64,000 bases of DNA, taken from contig JAQVDP010000007.1 of the NCBI GenBank assembly GCA_028698335.1, positions 1-64,000 on the forward strand, read 5' to 3'. A program made the position numbers and the translations under genes. This document shows positions 30,204 through 40,267 of the stretch, piece after piece; the stretch's first letter is position 1, and each line of letters starts with the position of its first letter. The notes under the pieces were generated by a model. The model searched no databases. It worked only from the letters and a program-made list of their open reading frames with translations, and was not told the origin of the DNA. The stretch comes from Nevskiales bacterium. GTDB taxonomy: Bacteria; Pseudomonadota; Gammaproteobacteria; Nevskiales; Nevskiaceae.

Positions 30204-30376
30204 GCACCCCTCCGATCGGCTGGTCGAGCATCAATCGGACGTCCGGCCCTCGGGCCAAGCCCTCGGGCGTTCGCCGTGCCCGCGAGCCACGCTCGCGAAG
30301 CAGCACGACTCACCCAGCCACCCATCAGCACCGCGACGCGGCCGAAGTCCGTCGGATCGCCTGTACGCCTACGCAT
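30200..30376 (-). pseudogene. Relic of a second ddlB 5' end in a 58-codon frame between murB and ddlB
   Basis: The frame starts at an ATG (30376) that overlaps the murB TAG. Its first 21 codons read like ddlB: 15 of 21 residues match, including FGRVAVLMGGW. In that 33-base block (30314-30346 against 30141-30173) 30 bases match and the three differences are synonymous. After residue 21 homology to Ddl ends, and the frame runs through a palindromic GC-rich spacer. It stops in TGA overlapping the real ddlB ATG (ATGA). It is probably translated as a coupling leader but has no Ddl activity. Confidence 0.8.
30272..30297 (-). repeat. REP-like palindrome in the murB-ddlB spacer
   Basis: CGCGAGC GTG GCTCGCG (30281-30297, minus strand) is a perfect 7-bp stem with a 3-base loop. 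It is followed by GGCACGGCG, the layout of REP-type intergenic repeats. A related string (CGCGAGCG...CGGGCACGGCG) recurs at 57868-57890 beside the third gene-end duplication. Confidence 0.45.
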
Positions 30377-31277
30377 GACCGGCCTCCCCGACGATCCGCA
30401 CTTCCGGCTCCAGGCGCACGCCGGTGCGCGCCTCCACGGTGTCGCGGATGTGCTGGATCAGCTGCTCGATATCGGCGGCGCGGGCGCCCGCCTCCGCGAT
30501 GATGAAGTTGGCATGCTGGGGCGATACCTGCGCCCCGCCCAGCTTCATGCCCTTGAGGTCACAGCTCTCGATCAGGCGCGCCGCGTGATCGCCGGGCGGA
30601 TTGCGGAACGTACTGCCGGCGCTGGGTTTGCCGACCGGCTGGGTTGCCTTGCGTCGCGCCAGGGAGTCCCGCGTCTGCCGCGCATGCTCGCCGTCGATGT
30701 CCGGCTCCACCCGGAAGCGCGCCGCCAGCATGCCGAGCACGCCATCCGGCAGCTCGACATGCCGATAGCCGTAGCGCACGGCCGCGGCGGCGATCCAGCG
30801 ACTGCCGCCATCACGCATCAGCACCTCGGCCTCGATCACCCGGGGCCAGGTCTCCCCTCCCCAGGCGCCGGCGTTCATCGCCAGTGCGCCACCGACCGTG
30901 CCGGGAATCCCCGCCATGAATCCAAGCCCCGCCAGGGCATGCTGCTGCGCGAACTTGGCCAGCCGCGCGCAGTGCACGCCGGCCTCGGCATAGAGCACCC
31001 CGTCCTGTTCCAGACGCAGCGCATCGACCGCGCCGTGGAGGGCGATGACCGTTCCCGGCCAGCCGCCGTCGCGCACCAGCAGATTGCTGCCGAGTCCCAG
31101 CCACAGCACCGGCTCGGCCGGCGGCAAGGCCTGCACGAACGCGATCAGGTCGGCGCGGTCCGCCGGCTCGAAGTAGCGCCGCGCGGCACCGCCGACGCGC
31201 CACGAAGTATGTCGCGCCATCGGCTCGTTCTCGAGCACGCGCCCCCGCACCGCCCGGGATTCGGCCGCCGCCATCAT
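30369..31277 (-). CDS. murB: UDP-N-acetylenolpyruvoylglucosamine reductase
   Basis: 302 residues. It has an FAD-binding N-terminus ([34 protein letters not shown]), [21 protein letters not shown], and the catalytic Ser in [25 protein letters not shown] and [15 protein letters not shown] follow, as in the compact MurB type. It reduces enolpyruvyl-UDP-GlcNAc to UDP-MurNAc with NADPH. The start overlaps the murC stop by four bases. The stop overlaps the relic ddlB ATG. Confidence 0.96.
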   Translation of the reverse strand: MMAAAESRAVRGRVLENEPMARHTSWRVGGAARRYFEPADRADLIAFVQALPPAEPVLWLGLGSNLLVRDGGWPGTVIALHGAVDALRLEQDGVLYAEAGVHCARLAKFAQQHALAGLGFMAGIPGTVGGALAMNAGAWGGETWPRVIEAEVLMRDGGSRWIAAAAVRYGYRHVELPDGVLGMLAARFRVEPDIDGEHARQTRDSLARRKATQPVGKPSAGSTFRNPPGDHAARLIESCDLKGMKLGGAQVSPQHANFIIAEAGARAADIEQLIQHIRDTVEARTGVRLEPEVRIVGEAGHA

Positions 31278-32704
31278 GCGCCGTCTCCGTAGCGCGACAG
31301 CAGCAGCCCGGGCAGGGAGCCGACATCGCCGGCGCCAAGCGTCAGGATCAGATCGCCGTCGGCGACCACGCGGGACAGCGCGTCGGGCATGTCGCCGATA
31401 CCACCACCGACGACGACCGGCTCGACCTTGCCGCGCGCACGGATGCCGCGGGCCAGCGCGCGCGCGTCCGCGCCGTCGAGCGGCACCTCACCGGCGGCAT
31501 AGACTTCGCTCAGGAACAGCACGTCGGCGTCGGCCAGCACGGCACAGAAGTCGTCGAACAGATCGCGCGTGCGGCTGTAGCGATGGGGCTGGAACACCAC
31601 GACCAGACGCCGCTGCGGATGCGCCGCACGCATCGCCTCAAAGGTCGCCGCGATCTCGCGCGGATGATGGCCGTAGTCGTCCACCAGCAACGCCGACCGG
31701 TCACCGAAGTGCAGTGCGCCGTGCGACTCGCAGCGACGACCGATCCCCTGGAACCGGCTCAGCGCCGCCTGGATCGCCGCGACATCGACCTCCAGCTCCC
31801 GGGCGATCGCGATCGCGGCGAGCGCGTTCTGGACGTTGTGGCGCCCGGGCAGATTCAAATGGAAGGCCTCGCGGAATCCGTCGGCCGTGCAGGCAACGAA
31901 GTGGGCGCCGCCACCTTCCGGCCTGACGTCGACGGCGCGCAGATCGGCATCCTCGGCAAAGCCGTAGGTGAGCACCGGGCGACCGAGTTCGGGCAGCGTC
32001 TCGCGCACGATCGGATCGTCGATGCAGGCGACGACAAGACCGTAGAACGGCAGCCGGTGCAGGAATTCGACGAAGGTGGCCCGCAGCCGGCGGAAATCGT
32101 TGCCGTAGGTCTCGAGATGGTCGGCATCGATGTTGGTGACGGCCGCCATCATCGGCATCAGATGCAGAAACGACGCGTCGCTCTCGTCGGCTTCGGCCAC
32201 CAGGTAGGCGCCGTCGCCGAGCCGCGCGTTGGCGCCGGCCGATTTCAGCTTGCCGCCGATGACATAGGTCGGATCGAGTCCGCCTTCGGCCAGAACGCTG
32301 GCGACGAGACTGGTCGTCGTGGTCTTGCCGTGCGTTCCCGCGATGGCGATGCCATAGCGGAAGCGCATCAGCTCGGCCAGCATCTCCGCGCGGCGTACCA
32401 CCGGGATGCGGTGTTCGTTGGCGTAGACCAGCTCGGGGTTGTCGCCCTTGACCGCGGTCGAGACCACCACCACGTCGGCACCGGCCGCGTTTTCGGCGCG
32501 ATGGCCGAATGCAATCTGCGCCCCGAGCGCACTCAGACGCTGGGTGGCCGGCCCGTCGCGCAGGTCGGTTCCGCTGACGGTGTAGCCGAGGTTGAGCAGG
32601 ACCTCGGCGATCCCGGCCATGCCGGAGCCGCCGATCCCGAGCATGTGGATGCGCTGCACCCGTCGCATCGGCCGGGTCATCAGGGCGCGGATATTGTCGC
32701 TCAT
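31274..32704 (-). CDS. murC: UDP-N-acetylmuramate-L-alanine ligase
   Basis: 476 residues from ATG 32704 (ATGA overlap with the murG stop). The N-terminal Rossmann domain is [19 protein letters not shown]. The ATP site is [16 protein letters not shown]. The Mur ligase core has [12 protein letters not shown] and [11 protein letters not shown], and the C-terminal domain [19 protein letters not shown]. It adds the first residue, L-Ala, to UDP-MurNAc. Confidence 0.97.
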   Translation of the reverse strand: MSDNIRALMTRPMRRVQRIHMLGIGGSGMAGIAEVLLNLGYTVSGTDLRDGPATQRLSALGAQIAFGHRAENAAGADVVVVSTAVKGDNPELVYANEHRIPVVRRAEMLAELMRFRYGIAIAGTHGKTTTTSLVASVLAEGGLDPTYVIGGKLKSAGANARLGDGAYLVAEADESDASFLHLMPMMAAVTNIDADHLETYGNDFRRLRATFVEFLHRLPFYGLVVACIDDPIVRETLPELGRPVLTYGFAEDADLRAVDVRPEGGGAHFVACTADGFREAFHLNLPGRHNVQNALAAIAIARELEVDVAAIQAALSRFQGIGRRCESHGALHFGDRSALLVDDYGHHPREIAATFEAMRAAHPQRRLVVVFQPHRYSRTRDLFDDFCAVLADADVLFLSEVYAAGEVPLDGADARALARGIRARGKVEPVVVGGGIGDMPDALSRVVADGDLILTLGAGDVGSLPGLLLSRYGDGA

Positions 32705-33768
32705 GACTTGTCTCCAGCGGCTGCGCGGATGCATTCCGCGGCGATGCATTGCGTCGCGTCCACCCACGCGGCCGCGCGCGCGCACTCGGCCATCCGCTGC
32801 AACCGGGGCCGGTCTCCCAGCAACTCGCCCAGCAGCGACGCCAGGCGCTGGGGATCCAGCTCGGCTTCCTGCACCAGAACCGCGCCACCGGCGGCGACGA
32901 CGTACTCGCCGTTGCGGGTCTGGTGATCGTCGACGGCATATGGAAACGGCACCAGCACACTGGCGTTGCCGGCCGCGGTCAGCTCCGCGATCGTCGACGC
33001 TCCGGCCCGGCACACCACCAGATCGGCCCACGCCATCGCCGCCGGCATGTCGTCGATGAACGCCAGCACGTCGCCCGCGACGCCGGCCCCGCGGTAGCAG
33101 GCCTGAGCCACTTCCAGCGTGCGTCCGGCCTGATGGCGGACCTCGGGACGCAGCGCCTCGGGCATCAGCGCCAACGCCGCCGGCACGCGTTCGTTGAGCG
33201 CCTTGGCACCCTGGCTGCCACCGACGACCAGCAGGCGCGCGGGCCCCTCGTGTGCCATCCGCTGCGCCGGCGCCGGCAGCTCCGCAAAACCGCCGCGTAC
33301 CGGATTGCCGACTGTCCTGCCACGGACGAAGGTGCCCGGGAACGCCTGCAGCACCACCGTGGCGATCCGGCTGAGCAAGCGGTTGGTCATGCCCGCGGCC
33401 GCGTTCTGTTCGTGGATCACCAGCGGCACGCGGCGCAGCCACGCGGCAAGCCCGCCCGGGCCTGCGGCAAAGCCGCCCATCCCGAGCACCGCCTGCGGCC
33501 GCTCGCGCCGCAACACGCCGAGCGCCTGGGTCAGCGCGCGCATCAGCACCAGCGGCGCAGTCAGCAACTTGCCGACACCCTTGCCACGCAAGCCGCCGAC
33601 ACGCACATACTCGATTGCGAAACCGTGCTGCGGCACGACCCGGGCCTCGAAGCTGTCGGGCGTCCCCATCCACACAATCTGATGCCCGGCGTCGCGCAGG
33701 TGCTGCGCAATCGCCAGCGCTGGATAGACATGTCCGCCGGTGCCGCCGGCCATGATCAGGAATTTCAT
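32701..33768 (-). CDS. murG: Lipid II-forming GlcNAc transferase MurG
   Basis: 355 residues, GT28 family: the N-terminal [19 protein letters not shown] loop, G-loop [26 protein letters not shown], and the UDP-GlcNAc site [19 protein letters not shown]. It attaches GlcNAc to lipid I at the inner face of the membrane. Start and stop overlap ftsW and murC by four bases each (ATGA). Confidence 0.97.
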   Translation of the reverse strand: MKFLIMAGGTGGHVYPALAIAQHLRDAGHQIVWMGTPDSFEARVVPQHGFAIEYVRVGGLRGKGVGKLLTAPLVLMRALTQALGVLRRERPQAVLGMGGFAAGPGGLAAWLRRVPLVIHEQNAAAGMTNRLLSRIATVVLQAFPGTFVRGRTVGNPVRGGFAELPAPAQRMAHEGPARLLVVGGSQGAKALNERVPAALALMPEALRPEVRHQAGRTLEVAQACYRGAGVAGDVLAFIDDMPAAMAWADLVVCRAGASTIAELTAAGNASVLVPFPYAVDDHQTRNGEYVVAAGGAVLVQEAELDPQRLASLLGELLGDRPRLQRMAECARAAAWVDATQCIAAECIRAAAGDKS

Positions 33769-34946
33769 CGGCCGTCCTCCGCGGGCGTCAGCCCGAACAC
33801 GGCGGCCCGGTTCTCGTAGTCGACCCGCAGCAACAGACCGAGCATCGCGCAGACGGTGAGCAGCGAGGACCCGCCATAGCTGATCAGCGGCAGGGTCAGT
33901 CCCTTCGTCGGCAGCAGGCCCATGTTGACGGCCATGTTGATCAGCGACTGCAACGCGATCCAGCCGCTCAGACCGTAGCTGAGGTAGGCCTGGAACAGGC
34001 GTCCGCCGGCCTCCGCGCGCCGGCCGATCGAGAAGCCGCGCGCGACGATGACCCCGAACAGCAGCAGCAGCGCGGCGATGCCCAGCAAGCCGAGTTCCTC
34101 GGCGATGATCGCGAAGATGAAGTCGGTGTGCATTTCCGGCAGGTACAGCAGCTTCTGCACGCTGTTGCCGAGCCCGACGCCGGTCCAGTCGCCGCGACCG
34201 ACCGCGATCAGCGACTGCGCCAGCTGCCAGCCTCCGTTCTCGACGTCGGCCCACGGATTGGTGAAATTGAGCAGGCGCTGCATGCGATATGGCGCGGCCA
34301 CCGCGATCAGGCCGAGCCCGGCGCCCGCGACCGCGACCAGGCCAACGTAGTAGCTGACCCGCGCGCCGCCCAGGAACAGCATCAGGAACACGACGCCCAT
34401 CAGGATCGCGGTCGCGCCGAAATCCGGTTCGAGCAACAACAGACCGCTGGGCAGCAGGATCGCGAGCAATGGCATCAGCAAGCCCTTGAGGCTGTGCTGC
34501 AATGCCGCCTGGCGGCGCGCGATGTACCCGGCGACGAACATGATCAACGCCAGGCGCACCGGCTCGGACGCCTGCAGGCGGAACAGTTTCAGGTCGATCC
34601 AACGGCGCGCGGCATTGACGGTCACACCGATCCCCGGCACCAGCACGATCACCAGCAGGAACAGGGCAAAGACGTAGAGCCAGCGACTGCTGCTGAACCA
34701 CTGGCGCATCGGCACGCAGTACAGCGTCGCACCCACCAGCACCCCCAGGCCGCAGAACAGCAGCTGGCGGTAGAAGAAATAGAACGGATCGCCGGTGACC
34801 TTGTCGGCCTGGGCGACCGATGCCGACGCCACCATCACCAGGCCCCAGGCCAGCAACGCGAACGCGGCGGTGCACAGCCAGGCGTCGAGGCCCAGGCGCG
34901 CCTGCGGCAATGGCATGCGCAGCGGATGGGTGATCGCCAGACTCAT
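33765..34946 (-). CDS. ftsW: Lipid II polymerase / division SEDS protein FtsW
   Basis: A 393-residue SEDS protein with about ten membrane segments. Signatures are [37 protein letters not shown] and the C-terminal [19 protein letters not shown]. With FtsI it polymerises septal peptidoglycan. It lies between murD and murG with four-base overlaps on both sides. Confidence 0.97.
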   Translation of the reverse strand: MSLAITHPLRMPLPQARLGLDAWLCTAAFALLAWGLVMVASASVAQADKVTGDPFYFFYRQLLFCGLGVLVGATLYCVPMRQWFSSSRWLYVFALFLLVIVLVPGIGVTVNAARRWIDLKLFRLQASEPVRLALIMFVAGYIARRQAALQHSLKGLLMPLLAILLPSGLLLLEPDFGATAILMGVVFLMLFLGGARVSYYVGLVAVAGAGLGLIAVAAPYRMQRLLNFTNPWADVENGGWQLAQSLIAVGRGDWTGVGLGNSVQKLLYLPEMHTDFIFAIIAEELGLLGIAALLLLFGVIVARGFSIGRRAEAGGRLFQAYLSYGLSGWIALQSLINMAVNMGLLPTKGLTLPLISYGGSSLLTVCAMLGLLLRVDYENRAAVFGLTPAEDGR

Positions 34947-36283
34947 GCCGCGACTCCCGCATGCATGAGCACGGCTTCACGGAAACGTTCACCGCGATCG
35001 ACATAGCTGCGGAACTGATCGAAGCTCGCGCAGGCCGGCGACAGCAGCACCTGGTCACCAGCCCTGGCGATCGCGCGGGCGCGATCCAGCGCGGCCCCCA
35101 TATCGGCAACGCGGTAAACCGGCAGCGCGCCGGCCACCGCCTCGGCGATGCGCTCGGCATCCTCGCCGAACAGCACCGCGGCACGTCCCTTCCGCGCCAG
35201 GACCGGGCGCAGTTCGGCGAAGGACTGCCCCTTGCCCTGGCCGCCGCCAAGCCAGACGATCGGCGCCGGCAAGCCGTCCAGCGCCGCGAGCGTCGAGCCG
35301 ACGTTGGTGCCCTTCGAGTCGTTGAAGTAGCGCACGCCGGCCTGCTCGGCGACGAATTCACAGCGGTGCGGCAGACCGCGGAAGGCCTGCAGCGCAGCGA
35401 CGCTGGCATCGCGGGGGATGCCCGCCGCGTCCGCCAGCGCCAGTGCCGCCAGGGCATTGGCGACGTTGTGGGTGCCGTAGATCTGCATCGCCGCAACCGC
35501 CATCACCGCCTGCCCGCCATGGGCCAGCCAGGCCTCGCCGTCCCGCTCGATCACGCCGTAGTGTCCGGGGCCCGGAACATCCAGCCCGAAGCTGACCGCC
35601 TGCGGCGGCGCCAGCGCCGCGACTGCGGCGTCATTGCGATTGAAGACGGGATGTACGCAGCCCTTGAAGATGCCGGCCTTGATCGCGGCGTACTGCGCCA
35701 TGCTGCGATGACGATCCAGATGATCCTGCGACAGGTTGAGGATTGCCGCCGCACGGCACCGCAGGCTCGACGTCGTCTCGAGCTGGAAGCTCGACAATTC
35801 GAGTACGTAGAGTTCGGTTGCCGGGTCGAGCAGGTCCAGCGCCGGCGTCCCGAGATTGCCGCCGACCCCGACACGCATACCCGCGGCGCGGGCCATCTCG
35901 CCAACCAGCGTGGTCACCGTCGACTTGCCGTTGGACCCGGTGATCCCGAGCACCGGCGCCGTCGCCACCTGCGCGAACAGCTCGACATCGCCGACCACCG
36001 GGACGCCCGCTGCCTGCAGGCTGCGGACGAAGGGCACGTCCGGCGCGATGCCGGGCGACAGCACCGCCAGATCGAACCGGTCCAGCGGCTCCGGCACCGA
36101 CAGCGCGCCCAGGTGGAAGTCGACCGCTCCGAAGCTCGCCCGCAGCGCCGCGATTCCCGCCGGCTCGGCACGCGAATCGGTCGCGGTGACGGCGGCTCCC
36201 TCGCCCGCCAGATAGCGCAACGCCGAGACCCCGGAGACTCCGAGGCCGACGACGAGGATGCGCTGTCCGGCGTGACGTGACAT
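34943..36283 (-). CDS. murD: UDP-MurNAc-L-Ala-D-glutamate ligase
   Basis: 446 residues from ATG 36283, sharing one base with the mraY stop (TGATG). It has the Rossmann-like N-terminus ILVVGLGVSGVSALRYLAG, ATP loop GITGSNGKSTVTTLVGE, LELSSFQLETT, LNLSQDHLDRH and the C-terminal RYFNDSKGTNVGSTLAAL. It adds D-Glu to UDP-MurNAc-L-Ala. Confidence 0.97.
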   Translation of the reverse strand: MSRHAGQRILVVGLGVSGVSALRYLAGEGAAVTATDSRAEPAGIAALRASFGAVDFHLGALSVPEPLDRFDLAVLSPGIAPDVPFVRSLQAAGVPVVGDVELFAQVATAPVLGITGSNGKSTVTTLVGEMARAAGMRVGVGGNLGTPALDLLDPATELYVLELSSFQLETTSSLRCRAAAILNLSQDHLDRHRSMAQYAAIKAGIFKGCVHPVFNRNDAAVAALAPPQAVSFGLDVPGPGHYGVIERDGEAWLAHGGQAVMAVAAMQIYGTHNVANALAALALADAAGIPRDASVAALQAFRGLPHRCEFVAEQAGVRYFNDSKGTNVGSTLAALDGLPAPIVWLGGGQGKGQSFAELRPVLARKGRAAVLFGEDAERIAEAVAGALPVYRVADMGAALDRARAIARAGDQVLLSPACASFDQFRSYVDRGERFREAVLMHAGVAA

Positions 36284-37368
36284 CAGCGCACCTTCAGCGA
36301 CGCCAGCCCGACCAGCACCAGGATCAGCGTGATGATCCAGAAGCGCACGATGATCTTCGGCTCGGGCCAGCCCTTGAGTTCGTAGTGATGGTGCAGCGGC
36401 GCCATGCGGAAGATGCGCTTGCCGCCACTCCACTTGAAGTACAGCACCTGCAGCGCCACCGACAGCGTCTCGGCGACGAACACGCCGCCCATGATCGCCA
36501 GCACGATCTCCTGACGCACCAGCACGGCGACAACACCGAGTGCCGCGCCCAGTGCCAGCGCACCGACGTCGCCCATGAAAACCTGGGCCGGATAGGCGTT
36601 GAACCACAGGAAGCCGAGACCGGCGCCGGCGATCGCGGTGCAGAAGATCGCGATCTCGCCCACCCCGGCGATATAGGGAATGCCGAGGTAGGACGCGAAC
36701 TTGAAGTTGCCGCTGGCGTAGGCAAACACCGCCAGCGCCGCGGCAACCAGCAGCGTCGGCATGATCGCCAGGCCGTCCAGCCCGTCGGTCAGGTTGACCG
36801 CGTTGCTCGAGCCGACGATGACCAGATACGCCCACGGGATGAAGAAGATCCCGAGCGACAGCGACAGATCCTTCACGAACGGAAAGATCAGCGTGGTCTC
36901 GACCGGCGTCTGCGCCGTCCCGTAGATCAGCGCCGACACCCCGAAGCCCGCGAGCGAGAGCCAGAAATACTTGCGCCGCGCCGGCAGGCCTTTCGGATCC
37001 TTGTGCTTGATCTTGATGTAGTCGTCGGCAAAGCCGACCAGGCCGAAGGCCACGGTCACCAGCAGTGCGAACCAGATGAAGCGGTTCGACAGGTTCGCCC
37101 ACAGCAGCGTGGTGACGGTGATCGCGCTGAGGATCAGCACACCGCCCATCGTGGGCGTGCCGGTCTTCTTCAAATGACTGGCGGGGCCGTCGTCACGCAC
37201 CGGCTGCCCGAACTTGAAGCGGTACAGACGTTCGATCAGCGCGGGACCGAACGCGAACGAGAACACCAGCGCGGTCAGGATCGCCAGCACGCTGCGCAGG
37301 GTCAGGTAGGTGAAGACATTGAATCCGCTGACGTGCTGCTTCAACAGCTCGGCAAGATGGTAGAGCAT
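36283..37368 (-). CDS. mraY: Phospho-MurNAc-pentapeptide translocase MraY
   Basis: A 361-residue membrane protein with ten predicted segments. Catalytic features are [17 protein letters not shown] and [17 protein letters not shown] (Asp pair), then [16 protein letters not shown] and the [11 protein letters not shown] loop near the C-terminus. It makes lipid I from undecaprenyl phosphate. TGATG overlaps are seen on both sides. Confidence 0.97.
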   Translation of the reverse strand: MLYHLAELLKQHVSGFNVFTYLTLRSVLAILTALVFSFAFGPALIERLYRFKFGQPVRDDGPASHLKKTGTPTMGGVLILSAITVTTLLWANLSNRFIWFALLVTVAFGLVGFADDYIKIKHKDPKGLPARRKYFWLSLAGFGVSALIYGTAQTPVETTLIFPFVKDLSLSLGIFFIPWAYLVIVGSSNAVNLTDGLDGLAIMPTLLVAAALAVFAYASGNFKFASYLGIPYIAGVGEIAIFCTAIAGAGLGFLWFNAYPAQVFMGDVGALALGAALGVVAVLVRQEIVLAIMGGVFVAETLSVALQVLYFKWSGGKRIFRMAPLHHHYELKGWPEPKIIVRFWIITLILVLVGLASLKVR

Positions 37369-38750
37369 CAGTGCGCCTCCCCCGACGATGCGGCCGGACC
37401 GGCATCGGCCGGCGCGTCCACCAGTGCCGCGACGACACGGTCCATCGCGGACGCCCGCGATCCCTTGATCAACACCACGGTCTTTTCATCCATCTCGTTA
37501 CGCAGCGCCGCAACCAGCGCATCCACCGACTCGAAATGCGCGCCGCCCCGCCCGAAGGCCGCAGCTGCGTGTGCCGCCATCGGGCCCAGTGCGAACACAC
37601 GGTCAATTCCCAGCGAACGCGCGGCCACACCGGCCTGCGCATGCAGCTCGTCCGACTCCGGGCCGAGCTCCGCCATGTCGCCCAGCACCAGCCAGCGCCG
37701 GCCGTCGAGTCCGGCGAGCAACTCCAGCCCGGCGCGCAGCGAGGTGGGGTTGGCGTTGTAGCTGTCGTCGAGGACGCGGGCACCCTCGGCCGTCCGCAGC
37801 CACGTCACGCGGCCGCGCGGCGCACGGACCTGCTCCAGGCCCCGCGCGATATCGTCAACGTCGAGTCCGAGCGCCACGCCGCAGGCGGCCGCGGCCAGCG
37901 CATTCATCACGTTGTGGTTGCCGGGCAGCGGCAGCTGCACGGGTGCGTGACCGGTCGGCGTCTCGAGGACGAAGCGGGTGCCGGAGGCGTCCGCGAGCGG
38001 CTGCGGATCGACCGCGCGCACGTCGGCGCTGCTGGACAGGCCGAAGCTCAGGACCGATGCGCGCCTCGCCATCTCCCGCCACTGCGGCGCGTAGCGATCG
38101 TCGGCATTGATCACGGCGACACCGCCGTCCAGCGCCGCAAACAGTTCGCCCTTGCCCCGCGCCACACCGTCGCGCGAACCGAATCCGTCGAGGTGGGCGT
38201 CACCGGCCTGGGTCACGACGCCGACATCCGGCGCGGCCAGCCGCGCCAGCAGGGCGATTTCGCCGAGATGGTTGGCCCCCATTTCGACCACGGCCGTGCG
38301 GTGCTGCGCGCGCAGCGACAGCAGCGTCAGCGGCACGCCGATGTGATTGTTCAGATTACCCTGGGTCGCCAGCACCGGGCCGCGCGTCGCCGCCACCGCG
38401 GCGATCAGCTGCTTGGTCGTGGTCTTGCCATTGCTGCCGGTGACGGCGATCACCGGGATCTGAAAGCGGCGGCGCCAGTCGGCCGCCATCTGCTGCAGAC
38501 CCAGCAGCGTGTCGCCCACCCGGACCTGCGGCAGATCGACGTCCACCCACCGCTCGACCAGCGCGGCGACGGCGCCGGCAGCCTTGGCCTTCGCCACGAA
38601 TCCATGCCCGTCGAAACGATCGCCGCGCAGCGCGACGAACAGGTCGCCCGGCTCGACGCGGCGGCTGTCGATCTCGACGCGCGTGCAGCGCGGATCGTCT
38701 CCGCGGCGTTCGGCGGACAGGACGCGGGCCAGTTCGGTCAGGGCCATCAT
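37368..38750 (-). CDS. murF: UDP-MurNAc-tripeptide-D-Ala-D-Ala ligase
   Basis: 460 residues from ATG 38750, overlapping the murE stop (ATGA); the next codon is also ATG. ATP loop [46 protein letters not shown] and the C-terminal [19 protein letters not shown] define MurF. It adds the dipeptide made by DdlB. Confidence 0.96.
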   Translation of the reverse strand: MMALTELARVLSAERRGDDPRCTRVEIDSRRVEPGDLFVALRGDRFDGHGFVAKAKAAGAVAALVERWVDVDLPQVRVGDTLLGLQQMAADWRRRFQIPVIAVTGSNGKTTTKQLIAAVAATRGPVLATQGNLNNHIGVPLTLLSLRAQHRTAVVEMGANHLGEIALLARLAAPDVGVVTQAGDAHLDGFGSRDGVARGKGELFAALDGGVAVINADDRYAPQWREMARRASVLSFGLSSSADVRAVDPQPLADASGTRFVLETPTGHAPVQLPLPGNHNVMNALAAAACGVALGLDVDDIARGLEQVRAPRGRVTWLRTAEGARVLDDSYNANPTSLRAGLELLAGLDGRRWLVLGDMAELGPESDELHAQAGVAARSLGIDRVFALGPMAAHAAAAFGRGGAHFESVDALVAALRNEMDEKTVVLIKGSRASAMDRVVAALVDAPADAGPAASSGEAH

Positions 38751-40267
38751 GCGACGGCCTCCCCGGCCACCGGAGCGGCATCCGGCGGCGCGATCCCCAG
38801 GCACTCCGCGACGAAGTGACGATCACTGAAGTCGCGGACTTCGGCGCCGTAGGTCTGCGTCCGTTCGTGGCCCTTGCCGGCCACGAGGACGATGTCGCCA
38901 CCGTCGGCGTCGCTGATCGCGGTGCGGATCGCCGCCGCTCGGTCGTGCTCGATCCGGATCCGTCCGCGCTGCGCCGGATCGATTCCCGCGACAATCTCGG
39001 CGACGATCGCCTCCGGCGCTTCGCTGCGCGGATTGTCATCCGTCACGATCACCGCATCGGCGGCGGCCGCCGCCGCGCGCCCCATCAGCGGCCGCTTGCC
39101 GCGGTCGCGATCGCCGCCGCAGCCGAACACGCAGACCAGCCGCTGCCGCGTATGCGCACGCAGCGCCTGCAGCACCTGCGCCAGGGCCTCCGGCGTATGC
39201 GCGTAGTCGACGACGACCAGCGGTGCACCCTCCCGCCCACGGAAACCCTCGATGCGCCCGGGCACCGTATGCAGCCGGCCCAGGACCTCGACAGCCCGAT
39301 CCAGCACAACGCCCCGCGACAACAGTACCGCGAGCACCGCCATCAGGTTGTAGGCGTTGAAGCGACCCAGCAGACGGCTGGCGATGCGGGCGTCGCCCCA
39401 GGACGTGTGCACGTCGAAATCGATGCCGTCGATGTCGCAGCGCAGGTTCCGGGCGATCACCGAACGACGCCGCGGCGACGGATCCCCGCCGATGCCGTAC
39501 TCGACGACGTCGACCGCCAGCTCGTCGGCCCAGCGCGCGCCGGCGGCGTCATCGCGATTGAGTACGGCCACCTTCAGCCCGTCGCGCTCGAACAGCCTGC
39601 GCTTGGCCGCCGTGTAGTGCTCGACGGTGCCGTGATAGTCCAGGTGGTCGCGAGTGATGTTGGTCAGCACCGCCGTTTCGAAAACCACCCCCGAAACGCG
39701 ATCCTGGTCCAGCGCGTGCGACGACACCTCCATCGCGCAGGCGCCGACGCCGTCCGCGCGCTGCGCGGCGAGCTGACGCTGCAGCTGCACCGGGTCCGGG
39801 GTCGTGTGTGTGTTCGGCGACAGCGCGTCGATGCGGCCGATTCCCAGGGTGCCGACGTAGGCGCAGGGCTCTGCGAGGCGCTCCAGCGCCTGCGCCAGCA
39901 GATACGCCGTCGAGGTCTTGCCATCGGTCCCGGTGATGCCGACGCAATACATCGTTCGGCTCGGTTCGCCGTAGAAGCGCGCCGCGATCTCGCCGACCCG
40001 ACGCGACAGCGCCGGCACGGCGACTTCGGGAAGATCGGTTGCCGGCGCGGTCCAACCCGATGCCGGCTCCCAGGCGACTGCGGCGGCACCGCGCTCGATC
40101 GCCTGCTCCAGGTGCGCGAGTCCGTGCGTTCCCCGTCCGTGGCAGGCCACGAAAAGATCGCCGGCGGCGACGCGGCGCGAGTCCATCGCGATCCCGGTCA
40201 CCGTCGCGTCCGGCACCGGCAGCGCGTAACCGGCGAACAGTTTTTTCAGGGATACGGCGGCGCTCAT
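38747..40267 (-). CDS. murE: UDP-MurNAc-dipeptide:meso-diaminopimelate ligase
   Basis: 506 residues. It has the ATP loop GITGTDGKTSTAYLLAQ, then HTTPDPVQLQRQLA and EVSSHALDQDRV with the usual Lys/His environment. The substrate motif DNPR in VIVTDDNPRSEAPEAI marks meso-diaminopimelate rather than lysine as the added residue, fixing the Gram-negative peptidoglycan type. It overlaps ftsI by four bases. Confidence 0.96.
   Translation of the reverse strand: MSAAVSLKKLFAGYALPVPDATVTGIAMDSRRVAAGDLFVACHGRGTHGLAHLEQAIERGAAAVAWEPASGWTAPATDLPEVAVPALSRRVGEIAARFYGEPSRTMYCVGITGTDGKTSTAYLLAQALERLAEPCAYVGTLGIGRIDALSPNTHTTPDPVQLQRQLAAQRADGVGACAMEVSSHALDQDRVSGVVFETAVLTNITRDHLDYHGTVEHYTAAKRRLFERDGLKVAVLNRDDAAGARWADELAVDVVEYGIGGDPSPRRRSVIARNLRCDIDGIDFDVHTSWGDARIASRLLGRFNAYNLMAVLAVLLSRGVVLDRAVEVLGRLHTVPGRIEGFRGREGAPLVVVDYAHTPEALAQVLQALRAHTRQRLVCVFGCGGDRDRGKRPLMGRAAAAAADAVIVTDDNPRSEAPEAIVAEIVAGIDPAQRGRIRIEHDRAAAIRTAISDADGGDIVLVAGKGHERTQTYGAEVRDFSDRHFVAECLGIAPPDAAPVAGEAVA

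Noticed and set aside
30200-30376. A real small protein gene between murB and ddlB
   Set aside because: The first 21 codons are a copy of the ddlB start and the rest is palindromic spacer; it is better explained as a relic leader than as a functional protein.
29355-31292. A 645-codon plus-strand frame across ddlB and murB
   Set aside because: It spans two well-defined genes and the relic on the opposite strand and has no family features.
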